Below are positions 26,619 to 37,599 of a stretch of DNA of 64,000 bases, piece by piece. The DNA is from Clostridia bacterium. Lineage in GTDB: Bacteria; Bacillota; Clostridia; Christensenellales; Aristaeellaceae. The first letter of the stretch is position 1. Every line of letters starts with the position of its first letter. Under the pieces are notes generated by a model. That model did no database searches. It saw only the letters and a list, made by a program, of their open reading frames with translations, and was not told where the DNA came from. The stretch is taken from NCBI GenBank assembly GCA_017463245.1, contig JAFTPN010000034.1:34944-98943 (forward strand), given 5' to 3'. The position numbers were made by a program, and so were the translations under genes.

Positions 26619-26637
26619 AATGATGATGCTCCTTGTG

Positions 26638-27723
26638 TCAGTTCATGCGGGAGGACAGGGTGATGTAGGCGATCTCCGGCTGGTTGAACAGGCGGAAGGG
26701 CTGGAAGGGATAATAGCCGCTGGCCGCCAGGCCGGGGGAAATGTATTGGGGAACGCCGCTCAGGTAGTCCAGCCCGGTGATGAGGCTGTCCTCGGGCAGC
26801 CAGCCCAGCTCCGGCACATACAAAGCGCCGCCCCAGGGCAGCCGCCATTGACCGCCGGTGTAGTGGCCTGCCAGTACGGCCGAGACATTGCGCAGGGAGA
26901 AGATCTCCTTCTTGTCCGTCCATTGCAGCAGGGTGTAGACATAGTCGCGGGTCAGGGGCGCGTGGGTCAGCGCCACCTGGATGTCCTTCTCCGTCATGGT
27001 GTCCATGGCCAGGCGGATGCGCTCCAGCCGTGCCAGGTGGAACTCTGCCAGGCGCTTCTGGGCGGCCTGGTCGGCGGTGAGGGAGGGGAGGGTGTTCAGA
27101 TCGTCCAGCTGCTTCTGATAGGCTGTGCCCATGCCCTCCAAATCGAGGCTGTAGAGGTATTCCGGCACGAACCAGATGGTGCTTTTGCCCCGCAGGACGC
27201 TGACGGGTTCATCCAGGATGGTGACGCCCGCCTCCATTGCTGCCTCTGCCCAGGGGGCGTAGACGGACAGGCTGTCGTGGGCGGTGGAGAGGTACAGGCT
27301 GGGATCCTCGTCGCCGGGGATGAGGAACTTGGGCTTGTCTGTAGCCAGCAGGGACACCACATCCAGCAGGGGCTGCACATCGCCGTCTGCGCCCAGCATA
27401 TCGCCGGTGAACACCACGCAGGAGTAGTTCACCCCGCTCAGCGCCTTGCGGATGGCGCTCTGCCCGGAGCCGATCTCCTGGCCGTGCAGGTCGCTGATGT
27501 GGAGGATGGACCAGTTTTCCAGGTCGGCGGGGAGATTCTGCACAGTGATGCGCACGGGGGTCAGGTTCACCTGATTGTTCAGCGTGAAATTGGTGATGAA
27601 CACCGCCAGCGCTGCCACCAGCAGCACCGCAAGCACCCCCAGGAAAAAGGACTTGCCCCGTCCGCGGGGCTGCTCGCCTGCAAAAATGTATTGGTTCTTC
27701 CTGCGTCTGCGCCGCATGGCCAT
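26638..27723 (-). CDS. Membrane-anchored metallophosphoesterase with altered active-site motifs
   Basis: A 361-residue calcineurin-like protein. A poly-Arg cytoplasmic N-tail and a TM helix (25-47) place the catalytic domain outside. DLH (78-80), GD (107-108) and the lone His254 (THAP) are intact. The GNHE/D motif reads GDED (137-140) and the final GHxH reads GHYT (286-289), so several metal ligands are changed relative to the YkuE-type family. It may have altered metal chemistry or none. Consensus promoter, divergent from the glycosidase gene, co-transcribed with the MATE exporter. Confidence 0.78.
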   Translation of the reverse strand: MAMRRRRRKNQYIFAGEQPRGRGKSFFLGVLAVLLVAALAVFITNFTLNNQVNLTPVRITVQNLPADLENWSILHISDLHGQEIGSGQSAIRKALSGVNYSCVVFTGDMLGADGDVQPLLDVVSLLATDKPKFLIPGDEDPSLYLSTAHDSLSVYAPWAEAAMEAGVTILDEPVSVLRGKSTIWFVPEYLYSLDLEGMGTAYQKQLDDLNTLPSLTADQAAQKRLAEFHLARLERIRLAMDTMTEKDIQVALTHAPLTRDYVYTLLQWTDKKEIFSLRNVSAVLAGHYTGGQWRLPWGGALYVPELGWLPEDSLITGLDYLSGVPQYISPGLAASGYYPFQPFRLFNQPEIAYITLSSRMN

Positions 27724-27747
27724 ACCTCCCCACTATATTTCTATTCT

Positions 27748-27776
27748 ATTATATGCCCGCAGGGGGACGATTTCAA
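27748..27776 (-). promoter_or_regulatory. Promoter of the metallophosphoesterase-MATE operon
   Basis: On the minus strand TTGAAA (27776-27771), 17-bp spacer, TATAAT (27753-27748). The transcription start would fall about 15 bases before the GGGAGG site. Confidence 0.75.
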
Positions 27777-27784
27777 GGGCGGGT

Positions 27785-27814
27785 TTGCGAAGATGGGCGG
27801 CGGTGTGGTATAAT
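27785..27814 (+). promoter_or_regulatory. Promoter of the phosphodiester glycosidase gene
   Basis: TTGCGA (27785-27790), 18-bp spacer, TATAAT (27809-27814), back-to-back with the metallophosphoesterase promoter only 8 bp away. Confidence 0.6.
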
Positions 27815-27848
27815 TATGGTAACAATTTGCGAAGAAGGTCGTTTGCCG

Positions 27849-28709
27849 ATGAAAAAGCTGCTTGTCTGGCTCCTTGTGCTGATGCTGTGTTCCACCGCCC
27901 TGGCTGAACCTCTGCCCCAATGGGCGCACAACTTTGAGGGGAAGGTGGTGCATTCCTACGACAGCGATACGCTGAAGTACACCGTGGAGCGCTTCAGCTA
28001 CGAGCAGGTGCGCTGCTACGTCACCAAGCTGTGGATGGCCGAGCCCGGGCGGCAGATCCGCAAAGCCACCGGCGTGTGGGAGGAAAGCCTGGCCATGCCT
28101 GCCGATATGGCGCAGCAGGTGGAGGGATCGGTGCTGGCGGTGAACGGCAGCGGCTATGTGAGTCCCACCTTCCCGGAGATCCCGGAGAACTACCCCGGCT
28201 CCAGCCCGGACTATTACTACACGCCCCTGGGCAGCCTGACCATCACCGATGGGGAGATCTTCCGCAACCTGGCGGGGGTGCCCTTCTATGGCCTGACCCT
28301 GCAGGCGGACGGCCTGCACCTGCACGTGGGGGAGGACAATGAAGCCATTCTGCAAAGCGCCCCCACCCAGACCTGGTCGTTCTACGAGGGCTGCCCCATG
28401 ATCGTGGAGCATCAGAGCATCCTGGATGAAACCTGGAGCTTTGCCAAGGCGCATGCCATCCGCACCATTATCGCCAAAATGGACGACAACAACTACATTC
28501 TGCTCACCGTGACCAGCGAGGAGCGCTACGGCTTGAGCCTGATCCAGTGCGTGGATATCCTGCAAACCTATTTCGACCCGGTGTGGGCCTACGACCTGGA
28601 CGGCGGCCCCTCCAGCGCGCTGATGTGCCGCGAAAATCCTGCCGACAAGTGGACGATGGTGTTCGGCGGCAGGCGGCAGGATGCGGATATCATGGCCTTT
28701 ACGGAGTGA
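27849..28709 (+). CDS. Secreted phosphodiester glycosidase family protein (NAGPA domain), copy 1
   Basis: A 286-residue exported protein. The signal peptide is residues 1-19 (ending STALAE). The NAGPA/DUF2233 core is recognised from AVNGSGYVSP, LTITDGEIFRN and the terminal YDLDGGPSSALMCREN, the DGGxSS motif of the family, ending with FGGRRQDAD. Members hydrolyse phosphodiester-linked sugars, for instance on wall polymers. A weak AAGAAGG site precedes ATG 27849; longer in-frame starts lack one and would mask the signal peptide. A second family member lies at 61988-62950. Confidence 0.75.
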   Translation: MKKLLVWLLVLMLCSTALAEPLPQWAHNFEGKVVHSYDSDTLKYTVERFSYEQVRCYVTKLWMAEPGRQIRKATGVWEESLAMPADMAQQVEGSVLAVNGSGYVSPTFPEIPENYPGSSPDYYYTPLGSLTITDGEIFRNLAGVPFYGLTLQADGLHLHVGEDNEAILQSAPTQTWSFYEGCPMIVEHQSILDETWSFAKAHAIRTIIAKMDDNNYILLTVTSEERYGLSLIQCVDILQTYFDPVWAYDLDGGPSSALMCRENPADKWTMVFGGRRQDADIMAFTE

Positions 28710-28766
28710 GAATGTTAATAATGTGAAAAAAACCGCAAGGAATCGATGGAAATACCGAACGCGACA

Positions 28767-28795
28767 TTGACAGATTTCGCACAAACCAGTATAAT
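28767..28795 (+). promoter_or_regulatory. Perfect consensus promoter of PFOR
   Basis: TTGACA (28767-28772), exactly 17-bp spacer, TATAAT (28790-28795). This fits a highly expressed central-metabolism gene. The leader to the ATG is about 160 nt. Confidence 0.92.
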
Positions 28796-28834
28796 TGACA
28801 CGATAGAGGAGTTTCCGTGTTTTTGTCATGCGCT

Positions 28835-28880
28835 TATGCTGGCATGAAAGGGCTTTCCGGAGCCCCTTCACACCAGCATA
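28835..28880 (+). other. Stem-loop in the PFOR 5' leader
   Basis: TATGCTGG (28835-28842) pairs perfectly with CCAGCATA (28873-28880). The inner bases (GGGCTTTCCGGAGCCCC region) form a further hairpin. It lies inside the long untranslated leader. No T-run follows, so it is not a simple terminator. It matches no riboswitch class that I recognise. Confidence 0.5.
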
Positions 28881-28955
28881 GGAACATGCATCAATGCGGT
28901 TTTCCGGGTCGGCAGGAGCGATCCTGACCGGTCCAAACAAGCGTCAAGGAGGTAA

Positions 28956-32522
<3,567 letters not shown>

Positions 32523-32545
32523 TCCCTGCTTAAAGTCAAATTCGC

Positions 32546-32572
32546 CCCCCTGTCGAAAGACAGGGGGTTTTT
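32546..32572 (+). terminator. PFOR terminator
   Basis: CCCCCTGTC / GACAGGGGG with a GAAA tetraloop followed by TTTTT. Confidence 0.95.
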
Positions 32573-32580
32573 GTATGCAC

Positions 32581-32607
32581 AAAAAAAGCAGAACCCGGAG
32601 GCTCTGC
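32581..32607 (-). terminator. Terminator of the sdpR-sdpI-CPBP operon
   Basis: On the minus strand GCAGAGCC / GGTTCTGC (one G-U pair) with a 4-nt loop, followed by seven T residues (A-run 32581-32587 on the plus strand). Confidence 0.82.
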
Positions 32608-32616
32608 CTGTCAGAA

Positions 32617-33375
32617 TCAAATGAACAAAATCCAGATCAGCTTTGATACCACATGGCAGCCGCCGTGGGCGATCATGGCATAGCGCAGGCCGAAGCGCCG
32701 GTACAGCCAGCCGAAGGCCAGCCCGAACACGCCATTGAGCAAAAAGCACCGGAACACCAGCATGGGCGTGAGACCGAACATCATCTCTGTTGCGGGCAGA
32801 TGTCCCGCTGCGAACAGCAGCGCGCTGACCACATTCGCGGCTATCAGTACCCAGGTGCTTGCTCCTTCGCGTTTGCGTTCAAAGAGCAGGTGCAGCATAA
32901 GCGACACCAGCGACATCATAAACAGCCGCAGCATGATCTCCTCGATCACCGCACCGTAAGTGACTGTTGCCAGCAGATAGGGGATTGTTGGCTTGGCGGC
33001 GTACATGTCCAGCAGCGCCTGCTCATATTGGCCGAAGAACAGCAGATCCGGGAAGATCAGCCCCAGGCCGCCGATGAGGCTGATGATCAGCGCTGCCAGC
33101 AGGGGCTTTTTCGTGATGTGGCGTTCGTCCTTCCACAGGCCGACCTTCTTGCCCAGCCAGATGCCCGCCGCGCCAAGCACCAGGCCATAGCCTGCGCTCT
33201 GCAAAGCCGACACCAGACCCAGCATCGTGGCATTCATGCCTTGCGCCAGCAGCTCCTGCTGCATTTGGGGTGGATAGCTTTCCAGCGCGTAGAGACCGAC
33301 GAAGTAGCCGCCGATCAACCCCATCACCGCAAAGAAGAGCAGCGTTTTCCAGTACGCTTTGATAAATACTTTCAT
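32617..33375 (-). CDS. CPBP family intramembrane metalloprotease
   Basis: A 252-residue membrane protein with about seven helices. The CPBP (Abi/CAAX-like) motifs are present: EEIMLRLFMM (EExxxR), FAAGHLP (FxxxH) and AHGGCHVV near the C-terminus. In Gram-positives such proteases often act in bacteriocin maturation or self-immunity. It is third in an operon with SdpR and SdpI homologues, which supports a protective role against a peptide toxin, although this is inference. GGAGGAAAATCA precedes the ATG at 33375. Confidence 0.85.
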   Translation of the reverse strand: MKVFIKAYWKTLLFFAVMGLIGGYFVGLYALESYPPQMQQELLAQGMNATMLGLVSALQSAGYGLVLGAAGIWLGKKVGLWKDERHITKKPLLAALIISLIGGLGLIFPDLLFFGQYEQALLDMYAAKPTIPYLLATVTYGAVIEEIMLRLFMMSLVSLMLHLLFERKREGASTWVLIAANVVSALLFAAGHLPATEMMFGLTPMLVFRCFLLNGVFGLAFGWLYRRFGLRYAMIAHGGCHVVSKLIWILFI

Positions 33376-33397
33376 GATTGATTTTCCTCCGCGTGGC

Positions 33398-34042
33398 TTA
33401 CTTGATTTTACCCTTGAACAGCAGATAGGAATACACCGTCGGTGCAGCGATCATGACCACGAAGGCCGCGGGCATCACCCACAGGAAGGCGCCGCCGATC
33501 AGCGCGCAAAGCATGATCACCATGCCACATACCACCCAGACAGGGCCTGCAAAGCGGTGGGTGCGATTCCAGTTGTTTTCGTCCGCCAGCGTCCAGGGCA
33601 GCTTGATGCCCAGCGTCCAGGTCGGCTTGCACTTGGGCAGCCAGTTGCCGATGATGACCATCAGCAAACCGATTAGCAGCGGCACGATGATCTGCACGTT
33701 CATGTCCATGCCCAGGGCGGTGCAGTACACCAGCGCGTTCATCACGATCGAAAGCACAGGGGTGATCCACAGCACCAGCGAGAACACCTTGCCCTCCAGG
33801 TTCTCGGCCTTGGGATCCATTTTCAGGCTGCCCACGGTGCACAGCCACTGAAAGACGACCAGGATCAGCGGCAGGCCGAATACGCCAAAGGCCTTGCTGC
33901 TCCAGCCGTCCACCTCACCGGCAGCGTTGAAATGGGTCGGGAACTGCTCAGGCAGTTTGTTCCACAGAATAATGCCCGCCAGCATGGGCAGGAGGATGAT
34001 GATCGTGGTGACGATCAGGGTCTTGCCGTATTTTTTCAGCAT
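33398..34042 (-). CDS. sdpI: SdpI-family immunity/sensor membrane protein
   Basis: A 214-residue six-TM protein. The N-terminal DUF1648 segment reads LPMLAGIILWNKLPEQFPTHFNAAGEVDGWSSK. The SdpI domain contains GNWLPKCKPTWTLGIKLPWTLADENNWNRTHRFAG, the family motif (GIRTPWTL...NW..TH). In Bacillus subtilis SdpI confers immunity to the SdpC toxin and sequesters SdpR. The start overlaps the ribosome site at the 3' end of sdpR, so they are coupled. Confidence 0.93.
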   Translation of the reverse strand: MLKKYGKTLIVTTIIILLPMLAGIILWNKLPEQFPTHFNAAGEVDGWSSKAFGVFGLPLILVVFQWLCTVGSLKMDPKAENLEGKVFSLVLWITPVLSIVMNALVYCTALGMDMNVQIIVPLLIGLLMVIIGNWLPKCKPTWTLGIKLPWTLADENNWNRTHRFAGPVWVVCGMVIMLCALIGGAFLWVMPAAFVVMIAAPTVYSYLLFKGKIK

Positions 34043-34046
34043 AGCG

Positions 34047-34310
34047 TTACTCTCCCTTCAGGTTGGACACCCAGAACAGCACGTCCTCCAGCACGGAGGT
34101 ATTCAGGGTGTAAATGATGAACTTGCCCTCCCGCTGATCGCGGATCAGGTCTGCGTCCTTCAGCACGGACAGGTGGCGCGAGATCGCCGCGGCGGTGATG
34201 TCGAACTTCTCGCTGATCTCGCCTGCGGATTTGCTGCCGCCGCGAAGCAGCTGCAAAATTTCCCGGCGGGTCGGGTCGGACAGCGCCTTGAGGGTCTCCT
34301 GCAATGACAT
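34047..34310 (-). CDS. sdpR: ArsR-family autorepressor, SdpR-like
   Basis: An 87-residue winged-helix repressor. It reads LSDPTRREILQLLRGGSKSAGEISEKFDITAAAISRHLSVLKDADLIRDQREGKFIIYTLN, the typical ArsR helix-turn-helix and wing. No metal-binding ELCVCDL-type cysteine motif is present, as in SdpR. It heads the operon sdpR-sdpI-CPBP. A perfect inverted repeat upstream (34364-34379) is the likely operator. In B. subtilis, SdpI captures SdpR when toxin binds; the same logic is expected here. Confidence 0.92.
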   Translation of the reverse strand: MSLQETLKALSDPTRREILQLLRGGSKSAGEISEKFDITAAAISRHLSVLKDADLIRDQREGKFIIYTLNTSVLEDVLFWVSNLKGE

Positions 34311-34363
34311 GTGGTTCCTCTCTTTCTACCAGCTCCGGATGCTGGCACACCTACATTTAACAT

Positions 34364-34379
34364 TTAACATAAGTGTTAA
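34364..34379. promoter_or_regulatory. SdpR candidate operator, inverted repeat TTAACA-N4-TGTTAA
   Basis: TTAACATAAGTGTTAA has perfect 6-bp arms and lies 54 bp upstream of the sdpR start. An extra half-site (ATTTAACA) adjoins it at 34355-34362. On the minus strand one arm reads TTAACA, close to a -35 box, so a bound repressor would block polymerase. Confidence 0.7.
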
Positions 34380-34437
34380 TTGAATGATAGCAGAAGACCG
34401 GGCTGCTGTCAAGGCTTTTTTCTGCGCGATAGACAAA

Positions 34438-34466
34438 CGTGCATCCGGCAAAACGCCGGATGCACG
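34438..34466 (-). terminator. Terminator of the YitT gene
   Basis: CGTGCATCCGGC / GCCGGATGCACG, 12-bp perfect stem with a 5-nt loop. On the minus strand it is followed by TTTGTC, a modest U-run. Confidence 0.7.
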
Positions 34467-34503
34467 CTGTGATGATGATGCGGCCTGTTATCCGCCGCTC
34501 CGC

Positions 34504-35346
34504 TCACTTCTTGGGCATATACCGCATATCGCTCACGGAATACACCGTCACAAAGGCCTTGGGGTCGGTTTCGCGGATGAAGTCCATCAGTCGCCGGTAT
34601 TCCTGGTTGTCCACAATGGCGATCATCTCCCGGCGGGGCGTGTTGTCGTAGGCGCCGATGATCTCGTTCAGCGTGGCGCCGCTGTGCAGGTCGTGGATGA
34701 CGAACTGCACCACATCCTCCAGCTTTTCAGAAATGACGCACACCCGGCGCTTGATGTTCATGCCGAAGATGAAGTGATCCACCACCAGGCCGCCGAAGTA
34801 GGTACCCAGCACGCTCAGCACCACGGTTTTGGCATCGTAGCACAGGGCGGAGGAAAGCGCCACCACAATGCCGGAAACGGACATGGCCTGGCCTAAGTCC
34901 ATGTGCAGATACTTGTTCATGATCTTGGCCACAATGTCCAGCCCGCCGGAGGAAGCGTCCCTGGGGAAGAGAATGGCCAGGCCGATGCCCACCACTAAGA
35001 TGTAGCAGATCACGTCCAGCAGGGGATCCTGGGTGATGGACTGGAAATTGGGGAAGATGCGCTCGAAAATGCCCATCACCAGGGGCATCAGCACCGAGCA
35101 GTACACCGTTTTCGCGCCGAAGGTGGGCCCCACCAGAATGAAGCCGATGATCAGCAGGCCGATGTTCATGATCAGAGTAATGGTGGAGACGGAAAGCGGG
35201 ATGAAGTTGCTCAGCACCATGGCCAGCGCCGCGCCGCTGCCCACGGACACATGGCTGGGCAGCATGAAGAAGAACACCGCCGCGGCCACAATGATGGTGC
35301 CAACGGTGATGATCAGAAAATCCTTGATGGCATTCCTGGAAAACAC
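34504..35346 (-). CDS. YitT family membrane protein (DUF161 + DUF2179)
   Basis: A 280-residue protein. Five or six TM helices (DFLIITVGTIIVAAAVFFFMLP, then GSGAALAMVLSNFIPL) form the YitT_membrane domain with the SSGGLDIVAKIMNKY motif. The C-terminal cytoplasmic DUF2179 domain follows (VCVISEKLEDVVQFVIHDLHSGATL, then TVYSVSDMRYMPKK). I set the start at GTG 35346 because GAGG lies eight bases upstream and the TM segment follows; the longer ORF runs into the promoter. Family function is unknown. Confidence 0.87.
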   Translation of the reverse strand: MFSRNAIKDFLIITVGTIIVAAAVFFFMLPSHVSVGSGAALAMVLSNFIPLSVSTITLIMNIGLLIIGFILVGPTFGAKTVYCSVLMPLVMGIFERIFPNFQSITQDPLLDVICYILVVGIGLAILFPRDASSGGLDIVAKIMNKYLHMDLGQAMSVSGIVVALSSALCYDAKTVVLSVLGTYFGGLVVDHFIFGMNIKRRVCVISEKLEDVVQFVIHDLHSGATLNEIIGAYDNTPRREMIAIVDNQEYRRLMDFIRETDPKAFVTVYSVSDMRYMPKK

Positions 35347-35379
35347 ACAAAAGACCTCTTTTCTGTAGGATGCGACTCT

Positions 35380-35408
35380 ATTATACACACATCGGGGCGG
35401 CTTGTCAT
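35380..35408 (-). promoter_or_regulatory. Promoter of the YitT gene
   Basis: On the minus strand ATGACA (35408-35403), 17-bp spacer, TATAAT (35385-35380). Confidence 0.7.
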
Positions 35409-35428
35409 GGGGGAAATGCGGGGGAGGC

Positions 35429-35456
35429 TTGTTTTTTGCGGGCGGGCTGGTATAAT
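35429..35456 (+). promoter_or_regulatory. Promoter of the Nudix-hydrolase operon
   Basis: TTGTTT (35429-35434), 16-bp spacer, TATAAT (35451-35456), divergent from the YitT promoter. Confidence 0.65.
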
Positions 35457-35488
35457 GAGGGTAGAAACCACCATTGGAGGGATATCCC

Positions 35489-35953
35489 ATGGAACAAGTG
35501 CAGACCAACTGGGGGCAGAGCGTGACAGCCGTTGTCATCCGGGAGGGCAAGGTGCTGCTGGCGCGCCACACCTATGGCGGCGGCGCTGGCAAGCTGATCA
35601 TCCCCGGCGGCTATGTCAATGTGGGCGAAACGCCCCAGGATGCCCTGAAGCGGGAGTTCATGGAGGAAACCGGCATTGCCATTGAGCCGCAGAACATCAT
35701 CGGCATCCGGTTCAATATGCACGATTGGTACATCGCCTTCCGGGCGGCGTATGTCTCCGGCGAGGCTACCTCTGACCACCATGAGAACAGCGAGGTGCTG
35801 TGGGTGGACGTGCAGGACGCCCTGACCCGCGAGGATGTCCCCATGCTGACCAAGAAGCTCATCGCCAGCGCCATGGAACCCGGCGCCGGGCTGCACTACG
35901 AACCCTACGAGGCCAACACCAGGCACGCGCCCTATTCCCTGTATTGCCTGTAA
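35489..35953 (+). CDS. Nudix hydrolase
   Basis: A 154-residue pyrophosphohydrolase. The Nudix box is complete: GGYVNVGETPQDALKREFMEETGI (G-x5-E-x7-REUxEExGU, with R-E-F and E-E). The preceding strand is LIIP. The acidic substrate-specificity region (WVDVQDALTREDV) does not reveal the nucleotide. ATG 35489 follows GGAGGG by seven bases; the TTG at 35474 overlaps that site and is rejected. Followed by the alpha/beta hydrolase 21 bp on, with its own AAAGGAGG. Confidence 0.9.
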   Translation: MEQVQTNWGQSVTAVVIREGKVLLARHTYGGGAGKLIIPGGYVNVGETPQDALKREFMEETGIAIEPQNIIGIRFNMHDWYIAFRAAYVSGEATSDHHENSEVLWVDVQDALTREDVPMLTKKLIASAMEPGAGLHYEPYEANTRHAPYSLYCL

Positions 35954-35974
35954 GATACAAAGGAGGCTGTTTCC

Positions 35975-36886
35975 ATGAAGAACGAGCGCATCATCAAAGG
36001 CACCTTTTCCTCCTGCACCGGCCTGCGGCTGGACTACCGCCTCTGGCTGCCGGAGGGCCAGCCCAAGGCCGTGATCCAGCTGGTGCATGGCATGGCCGAG
36101 CATATCGACCGCTACGACGCCACCGCCCGCGCCCTGGCGGAGCACGGTTTTGCCGTGGTGGGGCACACCCACCTGGGGCATGGCACCCAGGCCAAGATCA
36201 AGGGCTACTTTGGCGAAAAGGACGGCTGGCAGCACCTTATCGACGATGTGCATCTCCTGCGCCAGCGCACCCAGCAGCACCACCCTGGCGTGCCGTACAT
36301 CCTGCTGGGACACTCCATGGGCAGCTTTGTTGTGCGGTGCTACCTGATGCAGTATGCCAAGGGTCTCGCCGGGGCGATCCTCTCCGGCACGGGGTTCTTC
36401 CCCAAGCCTGTGGCACTGCTGGGCTTGGGCGTGGCCAAGCTGGTGTGCCTCTTCGGCGGGGAAAAGAAGCCCAGCAAGCTCATCAACGGCATTGCCTTCG
36501 GTTCGAGCAACAGGCTGTTCAAGCCCGCCCGCACGGACTTTGACTGGCTCACCCGTGACGAGGCCATTGTGGACAGCTACGTGGCCGACCCCTATTGCGG
36601 GTTCATCTTCACTGGCGGCGGCTACCGGGATTTCTTCACCGGGCTGAACCGCCTCACCAAGGTGCAGGGCGTGCCGGAAGACCTGCCGGTGCTGCTCTTC
36701 TCCGGCGAGAAGGACCCCGTGGGCAGCGGCGATGGCGTGAACAAGGTAGCCAAGCAGCTGCGGGATGCCGGTGTGAAGCAGGTGGATGTGAAGCTCTACC
36801 CCGATGGGCGGCATGAGATGTTCAACGAGCTGAACCGTGAAGAGGTTTGGCAGGATGTGGCCGCATGGGTGGAGAAGCTGGTATAA
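35975..36886 (+). CDS. Alpha/beta hydrolase (monoacylglycerol-lipase-like, Hydrolase_4)
   Basis: A 303-residue serine hydrolase. The nucleophile elbow LLGHSMGS gives Ser114. The oxyanion region is VIQLVHGMAEHIDRY, typical of Hydrolase_4 lysophospholipase/monoglyceride lipases. LFSGEKDPVGSGDG supplies the Asp and YPDGRHEMFNE the His of the triad. No signal peptide, so cytoplasmic. The substrate is probably a lipid monoester, by family analogy only. Second gene of a two-gene operon with a terminator after it. Confidence 0.88.
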   Translation: MKNERIIKGTFSSCTGLRLDYRLWLPEGQPKAVIQLVHGMAEHIDRYDATARALAEHGFAVVGHTHLGHGTQAKIKGYFGEKDGWQHLIDDVHLLRQRTQQHHPGVPYILLGHSMGSFVVRCYLMQYAKGLAGAILSGTGFFPKPVALLGLGVAKLVCLFGGEKKPSKLINGIAFGSSNRLFKPARTDFDWLTRDEAIVDSYVADPYCGFIFTGGGYRDFFTGLNRLTKVQGVPEDLPVLLFSGEKDPVGSGDGVNKVAKQLRDAGVKQVDVKLYPDGRHEMFNELNREEVWQDVAAWVEKLV

Positions 36887-36893
36887 TGAAAAA

Positions 36894-36913
36894 GCAGACG
36901 CGAAAGCGTCTGC
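36894..36913. terminator. Bidirectional terminator
   Basis: GCAGACGC / GCGTCTGC with a GAAA loop, A-run to the left and CTTTTC to the right, between the convergent hydrolase and XRE regulator genes. Confidence 0.85.
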
Positions 36914-36921
36914 CTTTTCAT

Positions 36922-37491
36922 TTACTTGAAGGAAATGGCATTCAGCACCGGGATCAGCAAAAACACCACCCAGCCGGGATGCCACAGATTGCACCAGAAG
37001 CCCAGCAGCAGATAGATGATGGTGATCATCACCGGGTTGCCCAGCAGCTTCAGCGGGCTGCGCTGGCTGGCGGGCAGGTAATACAGGGGGATGGTGAGGA
37101 ACAGCAGCCACCCGGGGTGCCACAGGTTGAAGCAGGCGCCCAGTACCACATAAGCAATGGCTACCAGCACCGGGTAGGGGAAGGCGTGGCGCTGATGCTC
37201 ACGAGCCTTTTCAGCCTGGGCGGCTTTGTGCTCGAAATAGCTGCCCTCGGGCAGGGGATCATCCGCATTGCCGGGTTCCAGGGGAGAGGCGGTGCCGCGC
37301 ACCAGCTCGTCCAGGGAGATATTGTACAGGCTGGCCAGGGCGATCAGGTTATCCGTGTCGGGCGAGGATTCTGCCCGCTCCCACTTGCTCACGGCCTGGC
37401 GGCTCACACCCAGGCGCTCGGCCAGCTCCTCCTGGCTCAGGCCGTAATCCTTGCGCAGCTGCACAAGGCGATTGGCGGTTTCAAGGGTCAT
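36922..37491 (-). CDS. XRE-family regulator with C-terminal membrane segments
   Basis: A 189-residue protein. Residues 1-65 are an HTH_3 domain (LVQLRKDYGLSQEELAERLGVSRQAVSKWERAESSPD). A charged linker leads to four hydrophobic stretches in two repeats, each with a (G)xxxNLWHPGWxxFLxIPL motif. This suggests a membrane-tethered regulator or sensor. Two in-frame ATGs exist; 37491 lies seven bases after GGAGG, while 37497 directly abuts it, so I chose 37491. Confidence 0.85.
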   Translation of the reverse strand: MTLETANRLVQLRKDYGLSQEELAERLGVSRQAVSKWERAESSPDTDNLIALASLYNISLDELVRGTASPLEPGNADDPLPEGSYFEHKAAQAEKAREHQRHAFPYPVLVAIAYVVLGACFNLWHPGWLLFLTIPLYYLPASQRSPLKLLGNPVMITIIYLLLGFWCNLWHPGWVVFLLIPVLNAISFK

Positions 37492-37599
37492 GTTCATTCC
37501 TCCTTTTTCCATCCAAGCATAGCATAACCGGGGCGGTTGCGCCAGCAAATCTGGCTTGCAATTGCAATGCAACCGAAAGTTGCGGGCGATTTTGCCGGG

